NCBI RefSeq assembly: GCF_900114465.1
Contig: NZ_FOTD01000009.1
Location: 45,772-109,771 of the forward strand
Length of the DNA stretch: 64,000 nt
Direction of reading: 5' to 3'
Source: Trichococcus palustris
GTDB taxonomy: Bacteria; Bacillota; Bacilli; Lactobacillales; Aerococcaceae
The notes below the pieces were generated by a model. It searched no databases and was not told where the DNA came from. It worked only from the letters and a program-made list of their open reading frames with translations. Shown in pieces: positions 18,991 to 27,333 of the stretch; the first letter of the stretch is position 1, and every line of letters starts with the position of its first letter. The position numbers and the translations under genes are program-made.

Positions 18991-19782
18991 ATGAAAAAAT
19001 TAGCTTTCTTATTAATGACAACCGCCGCTATGTTGGCGGCATGCGGCAATGGTTCTACTGAAGATTCTTCGGCTGTGACTGAAACGGGAATCAAAGAGCA
19101 TTTAGTTATGGGATTGGATGACACGTTTGCACCAATGGGTTTCAAAGATTCAAAAGGTGAAATCGTAGGGTTTGACGTAGACTTGGCGAAGGAAGTCGCT
19201 AAACGCCTGAATGTTGAAATCACTTTCCAACCGATCGATTGGGCAATGAAAGAAACCGAATTGAATTCCGGCAACATCGATCTGCTTTGGAACGGCTACA
19301 CAATCACCGACGAACGCAAAGAAAAAGTTCTTTTCAGCGAACCTTATTTGAGCAACAAACAAATCATCGTAACGATGGCTGACAGCGCGATTGAAACAAA
19401 AGCTGATTTAGCCGGTAAAGTCGTTGCGACACAACAAGGATCGGCATCAGTTGATGCCATCAACGCCGATACAACCGGCATCGTCGCTCAGTTCAAGGAT
19501 GGTGCACCGCTGTTGTACCCTACCTTCAATGACGTCTTCAATGATTTGGAGAGCGGACGTACGGACGCGATCGTCGTGGATGAAGTGTTGGGACGCTATA
19601 CCATGAAACAAAAAGGCGCCGAGAAATACAAAGTGTTGGCAGATAATTTCGGCGAAGAAGAATACGGAGTCGGTATGCGCAAGGAAGACACAGCTTTGAA
19701 AGCGGCGATCGATAAGACGATGAGTGAAATGAAGGCAGACGGAACATATGAAGAAATCTACAGCAAATGGTTTGCTGAATAA
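18991..19782 (+). CDS. Amino-acid ABC transporter binding lipoprotein 1 (probably histidine)
   Basis: Family 3 solute-binding protein of 263 aa. Its signal peptide ends in the lipobox LAAC (Cys about 18), so it is anchored outside the membrane. GLDDTFAPMGFKDSKGEIVGFDVDLAKEVAKRL is the classical amino-acid-binding start, then QPIDWAMKETELNSGNIDLLWNGYT. The start at 18991 is preferred: GGAGG lies 8 bases upstream, whereas ATG 18985 nearly touches it. First gene after the His T-box; the specifier suggests histidine as ligand. A paralogue follows. Confidence 0.88.
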   Translation: MKKLAFLLMTTAAMLAACGNGSTEDSSAVTETGIKEHLVMGLDDTFAPMGFKDSKGEIVGFDVDLAKEVAKRLNVEITFQPIDWAMKETELNSGNIDLLWNGYTITDERKEKVLFSEPYLSNKQIIVTMADSAIETKADLAGKVVATQQGSASVDAINADTTGIVAQFKDGAPLLYPTFNDVFNDLESGRTDAIVVDEVLGRYTMKQKGAEKYKVLADNFGEEEYGVGMRKEDTALKAAIDKTMSEMKADGTYEEIYSKWFAE

Positions 19783-19930
19783 AGCAATCCGGATATAATG
19801 CGTTTCGGACAGGTTCCTTTTTGGAGGCCTGTTCTGCGTTTTGCAGAACGCAGCGGAAACGGCTTGTCGCTGTTCCGGCGACAGGAAAAGGTTGGCATTT
19901 TTTATTGAATAAAGGGGAGTGGGCAGAACG

Positions 19931-20728
19931 ATGAGAAGGATGAAAAAAGGTTTATATACGGCAATGGGATTGTTTCTTTTGGCAGGCTGCGGCGCAGGGG
20001 ACACCAGCGATTCTTCAGCCACCTCAACAACGTCTGAAAAGGAAAAGTTGGTCGTTGGGTTGGACGAGACATTCGCGCCGATGGGATTCCGCGACGAAAA
20101 CAATGAAATCGTAGGCTTTGACGTTGACTTGGCGAAAGAAGCAGGCAAAAGGATCGGCGCCGAGATGGTATTCCAGCCAATCGACTGGGCGATGAAGGAA
20201 ACGGAATTGAACACCGGCAACATCGACATGATATGGAATGGCTATGCCGTTACACCGGAAAGAGCCGAAAAGGTGTTGCTGAGCGATACCTATATGGAAG
20301 ACCACTCGATCATTGTTGTTTTAAAGAACAGCGATATCAAGACAAAAGCCGATCTGGAAGGAAAGATCGTTTCCACGCAGCAATCATCCAGCATCGTCGC
20401 TGCCATTGAAGCGGATCCTTCGGGAATCTATGACAAATTGGGTGGGGAATTGGTTCTGTATCCTTCGAACAACAATTCCTTCAGCGACTTGGAAGCAGGG
20501 CGGGTTGATGCGGTTGTCGTCGGCGAAGTATACGGACGCTATTACATCAAACAGACCGGCAAAGATATTTACCGCGTATTGGATGATAACTTCGGTTCGG
20601 ATGAAATGGCGGTCGCCTTTAAATTAGGCAACACCGATCTACAAAAGCGCGTGAACGATGCATTGAAGGAAATGAAAAATGATGGAACCTTCGATAAAAT
20701 CTACGATAAGTGGTTCTACAGCGAATAA
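19931..20728 (+). CDS. Amino-acid ABC transporter binding lipoprotein 2 (probably histidine)
   Basis: Second family 3 binding lipoprotein, 265 aa, clearly a paralogue of the preceding one. The blocks AMKETELN-GNID and FAPMGF are shared, and similarity runs along the whole length. The lipobox is LLAGC (Cys about 20). ATG 19931 follows AGGGGAGTG. About 150 bases with GC-rich short repeats separate the two lipoproteins. Two receptors sharing one permease and one ATPase would allow different ligands or affinities. Confidence 0.88.
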   Translation: MRRMKKGLYTAMGLFLLAGCGAGDTSDSSATSTTSEKEKLVVGLDETFAPMGFRDENNEIVGFDVDLAKEAGKRIGAEMVFQPIDWAMKETELNTGNIDMIWNGYAVTPERAEKVLLSDTYMEDHSIIVVLKNSDIKTKADLEGKIVSTQQSSSIVAAIEADPSGIYDKLGGELVLYPSNNNSFSDLEAGRVDAVVVGEVYGRYYIKQTGKDIYRVLDDNFGSDEMAVAFKLGNTDLQKRVNDALKEMKNDGTFDKIYDKWFYSE

Positions 20729-20760
20729 CGAAAATTAATGGTCAGAAAGAGGTTTACATA

Positions 20761-21396
20761 ATGGACTTGTTACAAACGATACTGCCTTCACTCATCGGTG
20801 GGCTAAAAATGTCCCTTACGCTGTTCTTCATCATCGGTGTGGTCAGCATCCCGTTAGGATTTTTAGTGGCCGTCATCCGGGTATACGGGCCGAAATGGTT
20901 GGGTTTTCTGATTCAAATCTATATTTTTATCATGAGGGGAACCCCGCTGTTGCTTCAATTGATGTTTGTTTTCTTCGGCTTGCCGTTGGCGGGCATCACA
21001 TTGGACCGTTTTACTGCAGCCGTCCTGGCATTCATCATCAACTATGCAGCGTACTATGCGGAAATTTTCCGTGGCGGTATCACTGCAGTGCCGAAGGGAC
21101 AATTTGAGGCTATTTCGGTTTTGGGTATCGGTAAAGTGAGAGGCTTTTTCAAAATCATCATCCCGCAGGTGATAAAAATTGTTTTACCTTCAATCGGAAA
21201 TGAAGTGATTGCATTAGTGAAAGACACTTCCTTGGTTTACGTCATCGGTTTAGGGGAATTGCTCCGTGCAGGCCAAATCGCCGCCAATACCTATGCGTCA
21301 TTAGTCCCGTTCCTTGCTGTCGGCGTTGTGTACTTAGCCGTGACGGCAATCATTACGGTTCTGTTGAATTGGTCGGAGTCAAAGGGGAATTATTAA
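20761..21396 (+). CDS. Amino-acid ABC transporter permease
   Basis: Inner-membrane permease of 211 aa from the HisM/GlnP type. Several hydrophobic segments surround the amino-acid permease motif YIFIMRGTPLLLQLMF and the ATPase-contact (EAA) loop, seen here as FEAISVLGIGKVRGFFKIIIPQ. The start at 20761 follows AGAAAGAGG. It lies 32 bases after the second lipoprotein and 16 bases before the ATPase. Only one permease gene is present, so it probably works as a homodimer. Confidence 0.92.
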   Translation: MDLLQTILPSLIGGLKMSLTLFFIIGVVSIPLGFLVAVIRVYGPKWLGFLIQIYIFIMRGTPLLLQLMFVFFGLPLAGITLDRFTAAVLAFIINYAAYYAEIFRGGITAVPKGQFEAISVLGIGKVRGFFKIIIPQVIKIVLPSIGNEVIALVKDTSLVYVIGLGELLRAGQIAANTYASLVPFLAVGVVYLAVTAIITVLLNWSESKGNY

Positions 21397-21412
21397 GGAG
21401 GAACAGGCAGTC

Positions 21413-22093
21413 ATGTTATTACAAGCAATGAATTTAAGCAAAGCCTATAACCATGTACCGGTCATCGATGATTTTTCGTTTGAAATTGATGAAAAGGAAA
21501 TTGTTGTCCTGGTGGGGAGATCCGGTACAGGCAAAACAACGTTGATGCGATTGATCAACAATCTGGAAAAGGCGGATCAAGGGACCATTTCCATCGATGA
21601 TGCCGTCCTGTGCAAACAAGGTCTGCGTGGAGCGGAATACGCAGACAGAAAGAAAAGACGTATTTATCAAAATAAAATCGGCATGGTGTTCCAGGATTAT
21701 GCCTTATTCCCGAACCTTTCCGTACTGGACAATTTGCTGGAAGCGCCGCTTGCACAAAAATTAGGCAGCCGGGAAGAATTGACGACAAAGGCAAAAGCAT
21801 TGTTGGAAAAAATGGGACTGGCAGAAAAAATTGAGGCCATGCCATCAACCTTATCCGGCGGACAAAAACAAAGGGTGGCCATCGCCAGAGCGATGATGTT
21901 GAACCCGCGTGTGCTCTGCTTTGATGAACCGACGTCAGCTTTGGACCGTGAATCATCCGATAGCATCGGGGAATTGATCCAACAAATAGCCGCCGACGGA
22001 ACGGGTATACTGATCGTGACGCATGATACTGAATTTGGACAAAAGTATGGCACCCGCATCGTTTCCTCGAGCGAGTTCCTCAAAAATATTTGA
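21413..22093 (+). CDS. Amino-acid ABC transporter ATP-binding protein
   Basis: ATPase subunit of 226 aa that energises the importer. Walker A is GRSGTGKTT (about 35-43), the signature LSGGQKQRVAIARAM (about 143-157) and Walker B VLCFDEPTSALD. The H-loop is VTHD. AAGGAGGAAC precedes ATG. Last gene of the T-box-controlled operon, closed by the terminator at 22136-22187. Confidence 0.94.
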   Translation: MLLQAMNLSKAYNHVPVIDDFSFEIDEKEIVVLVGRSGTGKTTLMRLINNLEKADQGTISIDDAVLCKQGLRGAEYADRKKRRIYQNKIGMVFQDYALFPNLSVLDNLLEAPLAQKLGSREELTTKAKALLEKMGLAEKIEAMPSTLSGGQKQRVAIARAMMLNPRVLCFDEPTSALDRESSDSIGELIQQIAADGTGILIVTHDTEFGQKYGTRIVSSSEFLKNI

Positions 22094-22135
22094 ACGTGAA
22101 GGACGGTACTGCCGATTCTTGCAAAAAATATAAAT

Positions 22136-22187
22136 AAAAATAACCCGGTGAAATAGGCAGCCAATGCTATTTTATCGGGTTATTTTG
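22136..22187 (+). terminator. Terminator of the His-transporter operon
   Basis: AAAAATAACCCGGTGAAATAG pairs with CTATTTTATCGGGTTATTTT, with a short T tract. Confidence 0.82.
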
Positions 22188-22203
22188 CGTACAAGGCATA
22201 TGC

Positions 22204-22287
22204 CCCCTTTATCCGACATGCTCTCTTTGCATATGTCCTGGCACCACAGCTAAGCCCTTTCAAGGACAGTCTCGCTGCATAAAGGGG
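22204..22287 (+). other. Nested-stem element upstream of the L21 leader
   Basis: CCCCTTTAT (22204-22212) pairs with ATAAAGGGG (22279-22287), enclosing TGTCCT (22234-22239) paired with AGGACA (22263-22268). The inner loop holds GCACCACAGCTA (22241-22252), the same 12 bases found in the L21 leader at 22415-22426. It follows a terminator and precedes the rplU promoter, so it belongs to neither transcript by my reading. Strand is assumed from the L21 match. Confidence 0.45.
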
Positions 22288-22366
22288 TGAACGGGCAAAA
22301 GCAAGCAGAAGCAAATGCCATGCCCGTGCCATCAAAAGCGAAATGCGAAATCTGTAAATGTTTTTG

Positions 22367-22395
22367 TTGACTCGGCGGTTTATTTTTGATAAGCT
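22367..22395 (+). promoter_or_regulatory. Promoter of the rplU operon
   Basis: TTGACT (22367-22372) and TAAGCT (22390-22395) have 17-base spacing. Confidence 0.65.
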
Positions 22396-22404
22396 ATTAA
22401 TGTT

Positions 22405-22500
22405 GTAAATGTGCGCACCACAGCTACAACCGCACGAATAGGAGTCATGAGACCTGCAAGGGCACTCCGTTTGGCGAGTCTAAGTAAAATAAGGAGGTGC
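22405..22500 (+). promoter_or_regulatory. Ribosomal L21 leader
   Basis: The leader directly before rplU has two stems: GTGCG (22411-22415) with CGCAC (22431-22435), enclosing CACCACAGCTACAAC, and GGAGT (22441-22445) with ACTCC (22464-22468). Position and composition fit the L21 leader of Bacillota, which is thought to bind L21 and limit the operon. Confidence 0.7.
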
Positions 22501-22507
22501 AGAGAAT

Positions 22508-22816
22508 ATGTACGCAATTATCAAAACTGGTGGTAAACAATTAAAAGTTGAAGTTGGTCAAGCAATCTACATTGAAAAATTAGAGGCTGAAGCTGGTGAA
22601 AAAGTAACTTTTGATGAAATCGTATTTGTAGGTGGAGAAGAAACTAAGATTGGCGCTCCATTCGTAACAGGTGCTTCTGTAGAAGGCACTGTTGAAAAAC
22701 AGGGCAAAGAAAAGAAAGTCACTACTTTCAAATACAAGAGAAGAAAAGATACACACCGTAAACAAGGTCATCGTCAACCTTATACAAAAGTAATCATTGA
22801 CGCAATCAACGCATAA
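22508..22816 (+). CDS. rplU: 50S ribosomal protein L21
   Basis: 23S rRNA-binding protein, 102 aa. Typical [18 protein letters not shown] start and [17 protein letters not shown] near the C-terminus. AAGGAGGTG lies 10 bases before ATG. First gene of rplU-prp-rpmA, the fixed order in Bacillota. Confidence 0.98.
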   Translation: MYAIIKTGGKQLKVEVGQAIYIEKLEAEAGEKVTFDEIVFVGGEETKIGAPFVTGASVEGTVEKQGKEKKVTTFKYKRRKDTHRKQGHRQPYTKVIIDAINA

Positions 22817-22830
22817 GAGTGTGAATAATC

Positions 22831-23166
22831 ATGATTGAAGTAAAATTTAGAAAAGATGATCATGGCAACCTGCTTTCTTTCGAGATTACGGGACATGCCG
22901 GGTATGGAGTGGAAGGCGAAGATATCATCTGCGCCGCTGTTTCTGTACTGGCCATCGAAACTGTAAATAGTGTTGAACGGTTAGCCGGTTATCAAATGCT
23001 TGTTGATGAAGCGGATGATGAAGGCGGGTATCTCTACGCAGAAATACTTTCCGAAAGGGAAGCAGAGCAGCAATACATTACGCAGATTTTACTGAAGCAT
23101 CTATTCTATTCGCTGGAGGATGTCGCTGAGACATATCCAGATTATGTATCAATACAAATGAAATGA
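22831..23166 (+). CDS. prp: Ribosomal-processing cysteine protease Prp
   Basis: Cysteine protease of 111 aa that removes the N-terminal extension of L27. The catalytic pair is H22 (TGHAGYG) and C34 (EDIICAAVSVL). It lies between rplU and rpmA, 14 and 33 bases from its neighbours. Its substrate, an extended L27, is encoded next, so the system is complete here. Confidence 0.93.
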   Translation: MIEVKFRKDDHGNLLSFEITGHAGYGVEGEDIICAAVSVLAIETVNSVERLAGYQMLVDEADDEGGYLYAEILSEREAEQQYITQILLKHLFYSLEDVAETYPDYVSIQMK

Positions 23167-23199
23167 AACTGTACTACTGAATAAGGAGGTGCAAACCAC

Positions 23200-23484
23200 A
23201 TGTTGAAATTGAATCTACAATTGTTCGCCCACAAAAAAGGGGGCGGATCCACTACCAATGGACGTGAGTCTCAATCTAAACGTTTAGGAGCTAAACGTGC
23301 AGACGGACAAACAGTAACCGGCGGATCAATTTTATACCGTCAACGCGGAACTAAAATTCATCCAGGTACTAACGTCGGTATCGGTGGAGATGACACTCTA
23401 TTTGCAAAAGTTGACGGTGTCGTTCGTTTCGAACGTCTAGGCCGTGACAAAAAACAAGTTTCTGTATATCCTACAGCTAAATAA
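23200..23484 (+). CDS. rpmA: 50S ribosomal protein L27, extended form
   Basis: L27 of 94 aa, whose N-terminus reaches the peptidyl transferase centre. The first residues MLKLNLQLF are the removable extension typical of Bacillota. Prp should cut after F9, exposing [13 protein letters not shown], the conserved functional terminus. AAGGAGGTG precedes ATG. Confidence 0.98.
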   Translation: MLKLNLQLFAHKKGGGSTTNGRESQSKRLGAKRADGQTVTGGSILYRQRGTKIHPGTNVGIGGDDTLFAKVDGVVRFERLGRDKKQVSVYPTAK

Positions 23485-23521
23485 TTCTTGTACTTTTGCC
23501 GATTAACCAATTACATACACA

Positions 23522-23575
23522 AAAGAAACCTTGCGGGGGCAAATGCTCAGTCACTTCCTTCGCGGGTTTTTTTGT
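23522..23575 (+). terminator. Terminator of the rplU-prp-rpmA operon
   Basis: AAACCTTGCGG and CGCGGGTTT form the ends of an imperfect stem, followed by seven T. Confidence 0.7.
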
Positions 23576-23629
23576 TGATTTTTTGCAAGGGATAGGATCT
23601 ATTCATGCAAAGTCTTAGGAAAGAGCAGG

Positions 23630-24652
23630 GTGAACAATTTGAAAGCAACAAATGTTGAAAGTCTATTCACATTAATGGATGAAGCGATAGCATTACTTCA
23701 AAAGGAAGCTGAACTTTCTTACATAGAAGCATTGGCGGAAACTTTGGAAAACCTATCCTTCGGAGGGAAAGCGCAGCAAGTAGAGGGCCTTCCTTCGGAG
23801 GACACAATCGAAAAGCTGAATCGTTTCTATAAGGACATGAACCTTGAGGTGCTGGATAAAGAGGTTATCCGCAAAGGCATTCAATTGGCATTCATCAAAG
23901 CAACCAAAGAAGATAAATTACAGATGAATCACCAGATGACACCGGACACGATCGCTTACCTGATTGCCTATTTCATATCAGACATTAAAAAGGATAAGCA
24001 AGCGACGCTGCACATTACCGATTTAGCGGCTGGGACCGGAAATCTGTTGAACATCGTCATTTCACATCTGGCCAACAGAGGCAATACCATTACGGCCGAT
24101 GCGGTTGAAAATGATGATCTTTTGATCAGCTTGGCGGCGAACAGCGCCTTTTTGCAGGGGTTATCCGAAAAAATCCATTACACGCATTCGGACAGCTTGC
24201 AGGAGCTTTTGATCGAACCAGCGGACATCATGGTTTCGGATTTGCCGATCGGCTATTATCCAGTCGACGAACGTGCGAGAAACTTCAAAACGTCATTTTC
24301 GGAAGGTCATTCCTTCACCCATTTCTTAATAATTGAACAAAATGTGAAATATTTGAAAGAATCCGGTTGGGGCATCTTTGTTGTTCCTTCCACACTTTTT
24401 GAAACAGATGAAAGTTCTGTGTTATTAGGATGGTTGAATGAAAACGCCTATTTACAAGCTTTTCTGAGCTTGCCTTCGGATCTGTTCTATAAAGATGGAT
24501 TGAAAAAATCAATCATTATTGTACAAAAAAAAGGTCCGAACGCTTTCCAAGCTGAACAAGTTCTTTTGGGGGATATCCCGAACATTAAAAATGCACAAAA
24601 GATGAGAGATTTCCTGGATATTTTCCACAATTGGAGTTTAAAGATGCTATAA
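23630..24652 (+). CDS. YtxK-like class I SAM-dependent methyltransferase
   Basis: Protein of 340 aa resembling N6-adenine DNA methylases of the restriction type. Motif I is DLAAGTGNLLN (about 138-148). The catalytic position reads VSDLPIGYYP, a form of the (D/N)PPY box without the usual PP. That change casts doubt on DNA-adenine activity; the substrate is unknown. GTG 23630 is the best start, preceded by AGGAAAGAG. It sits directly before ackA, the same arrangement as ytxK-ackA in Bacillus, with no specificity subunit or restriction gene nearby. Confidence 0.82.
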   Translation: MNNLKATNVESLFTLMDEAIALLQKEAELSYIEALAETLENLSFGGKAQQVEGLPSEDTIEKLNRFYKDMNLEVLDKEVIRKGIQLAFIKATKEDKLQMNHQMTPDTIAYLIAYFISDIKKDKQATLHITDLAAGTGNLLNIVISHLANRGNTITADAVENDDLLISLAANSAFLQGLSEKIHYTHSDSLQELLIEPADIMVSDLPIGYYPVDERARNFKTSFSEGHSFTHFLIIEQNVKYLKESGWGIFVVPSTLFETDESSVLLGWLNENAYLQAFLSLPSDLFYKDGLKKSIIIVQKKGPNAFQAEQVLLGDIPNIKNAQKMRDFLDIFHNWSLKML

Positions 24653-24653
24653 T
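24645..24653 (+). promoter_or_regulatory. Extended -10 promoter of ackA
   Basis: TG-C-TATAAT overlaps the last codons and stop of the methyltransferase gene; the -35 region is weak. It would let ackA be expressed separately. Confidence 0.5.
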
Positions 24654-24706
24654 AATTACTATAGTTTAAAAAAAAGTATCTAAGATAACTCAAAGGAGCG
24701 GAAAAA

Positions 24707-25906
24707 ATGTCTAAAATAATCGCTATCAATGCTGGTAGCTCAAGTTTGAAATTCACCTTATACGCGATGCCCGAAAAGGAAGTCGTTGCAACCGGAATAA
24801 TCGAAAGAATCGGATTAAATGATTCTATCTTTACCATCAAATACGGTGAAGGCCAAAAATATAATGTAACCGAAGATATCGCAAACCATGAAATTGCCGT
24901 TCAAAATTTATTGGATCAATTAATGGCTTTGAACATTATTGAAAGCTTTGACGAAATTACCGGTGTAGGACACCGTGTCGTTGCAGGTGGAGAAATCTTC
25001 AAAGATTCAGCTCTTGTAGACGATAAAGTTTTGGAACAAATCGAAGAATTAGCTGAATTGGCGCCATTGCACAACCCAGCTAACGCAACCGGAATCCGCG
25101 CATTCAAAAAATTGCTTCCGCAAATCACAAGCGTTGCCGTATTCGATACTTCCTTCCATACAACAATGCCTAAAGTGAATTACTTATACAGCATTCCGAT
25201 GGACTATTACGAAAAATATGCAGCAAGAAAATACGGCGCTCACGGAACAAGCCACCGCTACGTTTCCGAACGTGCAGCTGAATTGTTGGGCAGACCGATC
25301 GAAGAATTAAAAATCGTTACTTGCCACATCGGTAATGGCGGTTCTATCACTGCCGTTCAAGGCGGAAAATCGATCGATACATCAATGGGCTTCACGCCAT
25401 TAGCTGGTATCACAATGGGAACACGTTCAGGCGATATCGATGCCTCTCTTATTGCTTACTTGATGGGCAAATTAGGCATCACTGACATCAATGAATTTGT
25501 TGACATCCTGAATAAAAAATCAGGTCTGTTGGGTCTTTCCGGCGTTTCCAGCGATATGCGCGATGTTGAAGCTGCTGCTGAACAAGGCAATGAGAATGCA
25601 CAAATCGCATTGGATATCTTCTATAACCGTATACAAAAATATATCGGTCAATATGTAGCTGTCATGAATGGCGTAGATGCCATTGTCTTCACTGCTGGTG
25701 TCGGCGAAAACTCTGCACCGACACGCAAAATCATCATCGACGGCATTTCTTGGTTCGGTTGCGAAATCGACGACGAAAAGAACAATGTACGTGGAGTAGA
25801 AAGAATCATTTCGACCGATGATTCAAAAGTGAAAGTATTATTGATCCCTACTGATGAAGAAAAAATGATCGCTCGCGACGTAGTTCGTTTCAGCGACAAA
25901 TACTAA
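24707..25906 (+). CDS. ackA: Acetate kinase
   Basis: Converts acetyl phosphate plus ADP to acetate plus ATP (399 aa), a main ATP-yielding step in fermentation. Signatures are [13 protein letters not shown] at the start, [32 protein letters not shown] and the nucleotide loop [19 protein letters not shown] precedes ATG. Codon use is strongly biased toward A/T third positions compared with the methyltransferase, consistent with high expression. Confidence 0.97.
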   Translation: MSKIIAINAGSSSLKFTLYAMPEKEVVATGIIERIGLNDSIFTIKYGEGQKYNVTEDIANHEIAVQNLLDQLMALNIIESFDEITGVGHRVVAGGEIFKDSALVDDKVLEQIEELAELAPLHNPANATGIRAFKKLLPQITSVAVFDTSFHTTMPKVNYLYSIPMDYYEKYAARKYGAHGTSHRYVSERAAELLGRPIEELKIVTCHIGNGGSITAVQGGKSIDTSMGFTPLAGITMGTRSGDIDASLIAYLMGKLGITDINEFVDILNKKSGLLGLSGVSSDMRDVEAAAEQGNENAQIALDIFYNRIQKYIGQYVAVMNGVDAIVFTAGVGENSAPTRKIIIDGISWFGCEIDDEKNNVRGVERIISTDDSKVKVLLIPTDEEKMIARDVVRFSDKY

Positions 25907-25925
25907 TCTCTAGCGATTGAAGCAT

Positions 25926-25975
25926 AAAAAGAGAGGGCACATCATTTTCGATGTGTCCTCTCTTTTCGTTTTTTT
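25926..25975. terminator. Terminator after ackA, usable from both strands
   Basis: AAAAGAGAGGGCACATC and GATGTGTCCTCTCTTTT pair around ATTTTC. T-rich on the right and A-rich on the left, it serves ackA and the convergent stress gene. Confidence 0.88.
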
Positions 25976-26018
25976 CTGTGGACTCGCTCATGCGGAAGCC
26001 CTCGGTTTTTGTATCATT

Positions 26019-26486
26019 TTATTTTTTAGGGTGTGCTTTGTTTTCCAGATCGGTTCTGACGACCAACACATCGCAAGGCGCATTGCGGATGACGTATTCT
26101 GACACGGAACCGATGAACAGTCTTTCGACCGCATTCAGCCCGGTCGCACCGATCATGATCAAGTCTACGTTGTATTCTGCAGGCAGATCCTTGGCAATGA
26201 TCACTTTTGGCGATCCGTATTCGATAATGGTTTCCACGTCGGTGAGCCCTTGATTAGAAGCGTAGGTTTTATATTCTTCCATCAACGTCTTGGTCTGACG
26301 AACGATTTCATCCGTGAAGCTACCTTCGAACCCAGTAGGGGTTTGGATGGCTCGGGTATCAATGATATGAGTAATGATAATTGCTGCTTTGTTCCGTTTT
26401 GCCACTTCTACAGCTTTGCGGAATGACAGTTCAGATTCTCGGGATCCGTCAACCGGAATCAAAATTTTAGTATATTCTTGAAACAT
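26019..26486 (-). CDS. Universal stress protein, UspA family
   Basis: Cytosolic 155-aa single-domain Usp. The ATP-binding pattern G-2X-G-9X-G(S/T) is present as GATGLNAVERLFIGSVSEYV, with the N-terminal KILIPVDGS strand. The start ATG 26486 is preceded by AGAGGAGTG. An in-frame GTG three codons upstream overlaps that site. Function in the family is stress adaptation through ATP or nucleotide binding, without a defined reaction. Convergent with ackA. Confidence 0.93.
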   Translation of the reverse strand: MFQEYTKILIPVDGSRESELSFRKAVEVAKRNKAAIIITHIIDTRAIQTPTGFEGSFTDEIVRQTKTLMEEYKTYASNQGLTDVETIIEYGSPKVIIAKDLPAEYNVDLIMIGATGLNAVERLFIGSVSEYVIRNAPCDVLVVRTDLENKAHPKK

Positions 26487-26524
26487 ATTTACCACTCCTC
26501 TAAACTATTATCGCTTACAAGTAT

Positions 26525-26553
26525 ATTTTACTCCACATTAAACGAAAATGAAA
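26525..26553 (-). promoter_or_regulatory. Promoter of the universal stress gene
   Basis: On the minus strand TTTCAT and TAAAAT are spaced by 17 bases. Confidence 0.55.
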
Positions 26554-26610
26554 GCGTGTTCTATCTTTTGGGGAATTATGTAAAGGCGCTAACAGGGAAG
26601 GTCATCCTGA

Positions 26611-26913
26611 TTACTTGCTTTGCTCCTTCAAAACAGCGGCAAGCCGGAGGCTGAAAAAGGCCGTAAAGACCGTCGCCAACACTAATAAAAGGGCGTATAA
26701 AAAGGGGGTTCTGAGAAATATTGCCACAAAACAAAGTAGGCCGAGCAGGATGTAAAAGAGGCCGCTCCGCTGGAAAAGGCGTTGATTTCTGTTGGCTTGT
26801 TCCACGCTGATGTTTTCGCTGTTCAGGACAAAGACGGTGGAACCCTTCAGTCTGATAAAAAATCCGACGGACAACAATAAAACGGCAAATAGGGCAATCA
26901 ATAATTCGATCAT
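26611..26913 (-). CDS. Small membrane protein of unknown function
   Basis: Protein of 100 aa that I do not recognise. It has three hydrophobic segments: about 2-18 (IELLIALFAVLLLSVGF), 50-66 (LFYILLGLLCFVAIFLR) and 68-88. A polar loop of about 30 residues lies between the first two. AGGAGGATTTCC precedes ATG 26913; a longer in-frame start at 26952 has no such site. It resembles the general layout of DUF3784-like small proteins, but I cannot confirm membership. It lies between the stress gene and the probable 6S RNA. Confidence 0.65.
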   Translation of the reverse strand: MIELLIALFAVLLLSVGFFIRLKGSTVFVLNSENISVEQANRNQRLFQRSGLFYILLGLLCFVAIFLRTPFLYALLLVLATVFTAFFSLRLAAVLKEQSK

Positions 26914-26994
26914 GGAAATCCTCCTAGTGGGTATATGATTTAAACAAGGCATGTTTGGGCATTGATTCTAAGGCCAGGATCAACGCTGCATAAA

Positions 26995-27231
26995 GAAAAA
27001 AGCTACTCAAAGAGTAGCTTCCAAAGTATAAAACTTTATAAGAAATCCGATGGTGCCGGTGTGTATATTCTACTAGTTTTGAACCCGCATATAAGCAGGT
27101 GGGCTCCAATACCCAGTTTCTAACTACCAAATGATAAGGCGTGTTATCCACCGGAGTAAACAGGATCCCAAGGTAGTAAGAAATTGTTCGGTCAACACAT
27201 TGAGAATAAATCGAACACCTCAGAAATCTAT
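26995..27231 (-). ncRNA. ssrS: Probable 6S RNA
   Basis: A non-coding transcript of about 235 bases is bounded by a near-consensus promoter and a perfect terminator hairpin (AGCTACTC-AAAG-AGTAGCT, 27001-27019, then a T run on the minus strand). Its 5' part, beginning GATTTCTGAGGTGTTCG, pairs with the 3' part CCGGCACCATCGGATTTC, making the long closing stem expected of 6S RNA around a central open region. It lies next to rarA, where 6S RNA is found in many Bacillota. It would bind RNA polymerase in stationary phase. A Rfam model search was not possible. Confidence 0.72.
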
Positions 27232-27237
27232 ATACGT

Positions 27238-27266
27238 ATAGTAGCATATTAATCTGTGGTTGGCAA
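27238..27266 (-). promoter_or_regulatory. Promoter of the probable 6S RNA
   Basis: Minus strand TTGCCA and TACTAT, spacing 17, with TG-C extension before the -10 box. Confidence 0.72.
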
Positions 27267-27333
27267 GTGAAATACAACCATTTTTTTTGGGAAACATCAT
27301 CGTACCAACGGGTTAAACGCTACCAATGTCTGA

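Noticed and set aside
26924..27277. Minus-strand frame of 117 codons
   Set aside because: It coincides with the probable 6S RNA, which explains the promoter, structure and terminator better.
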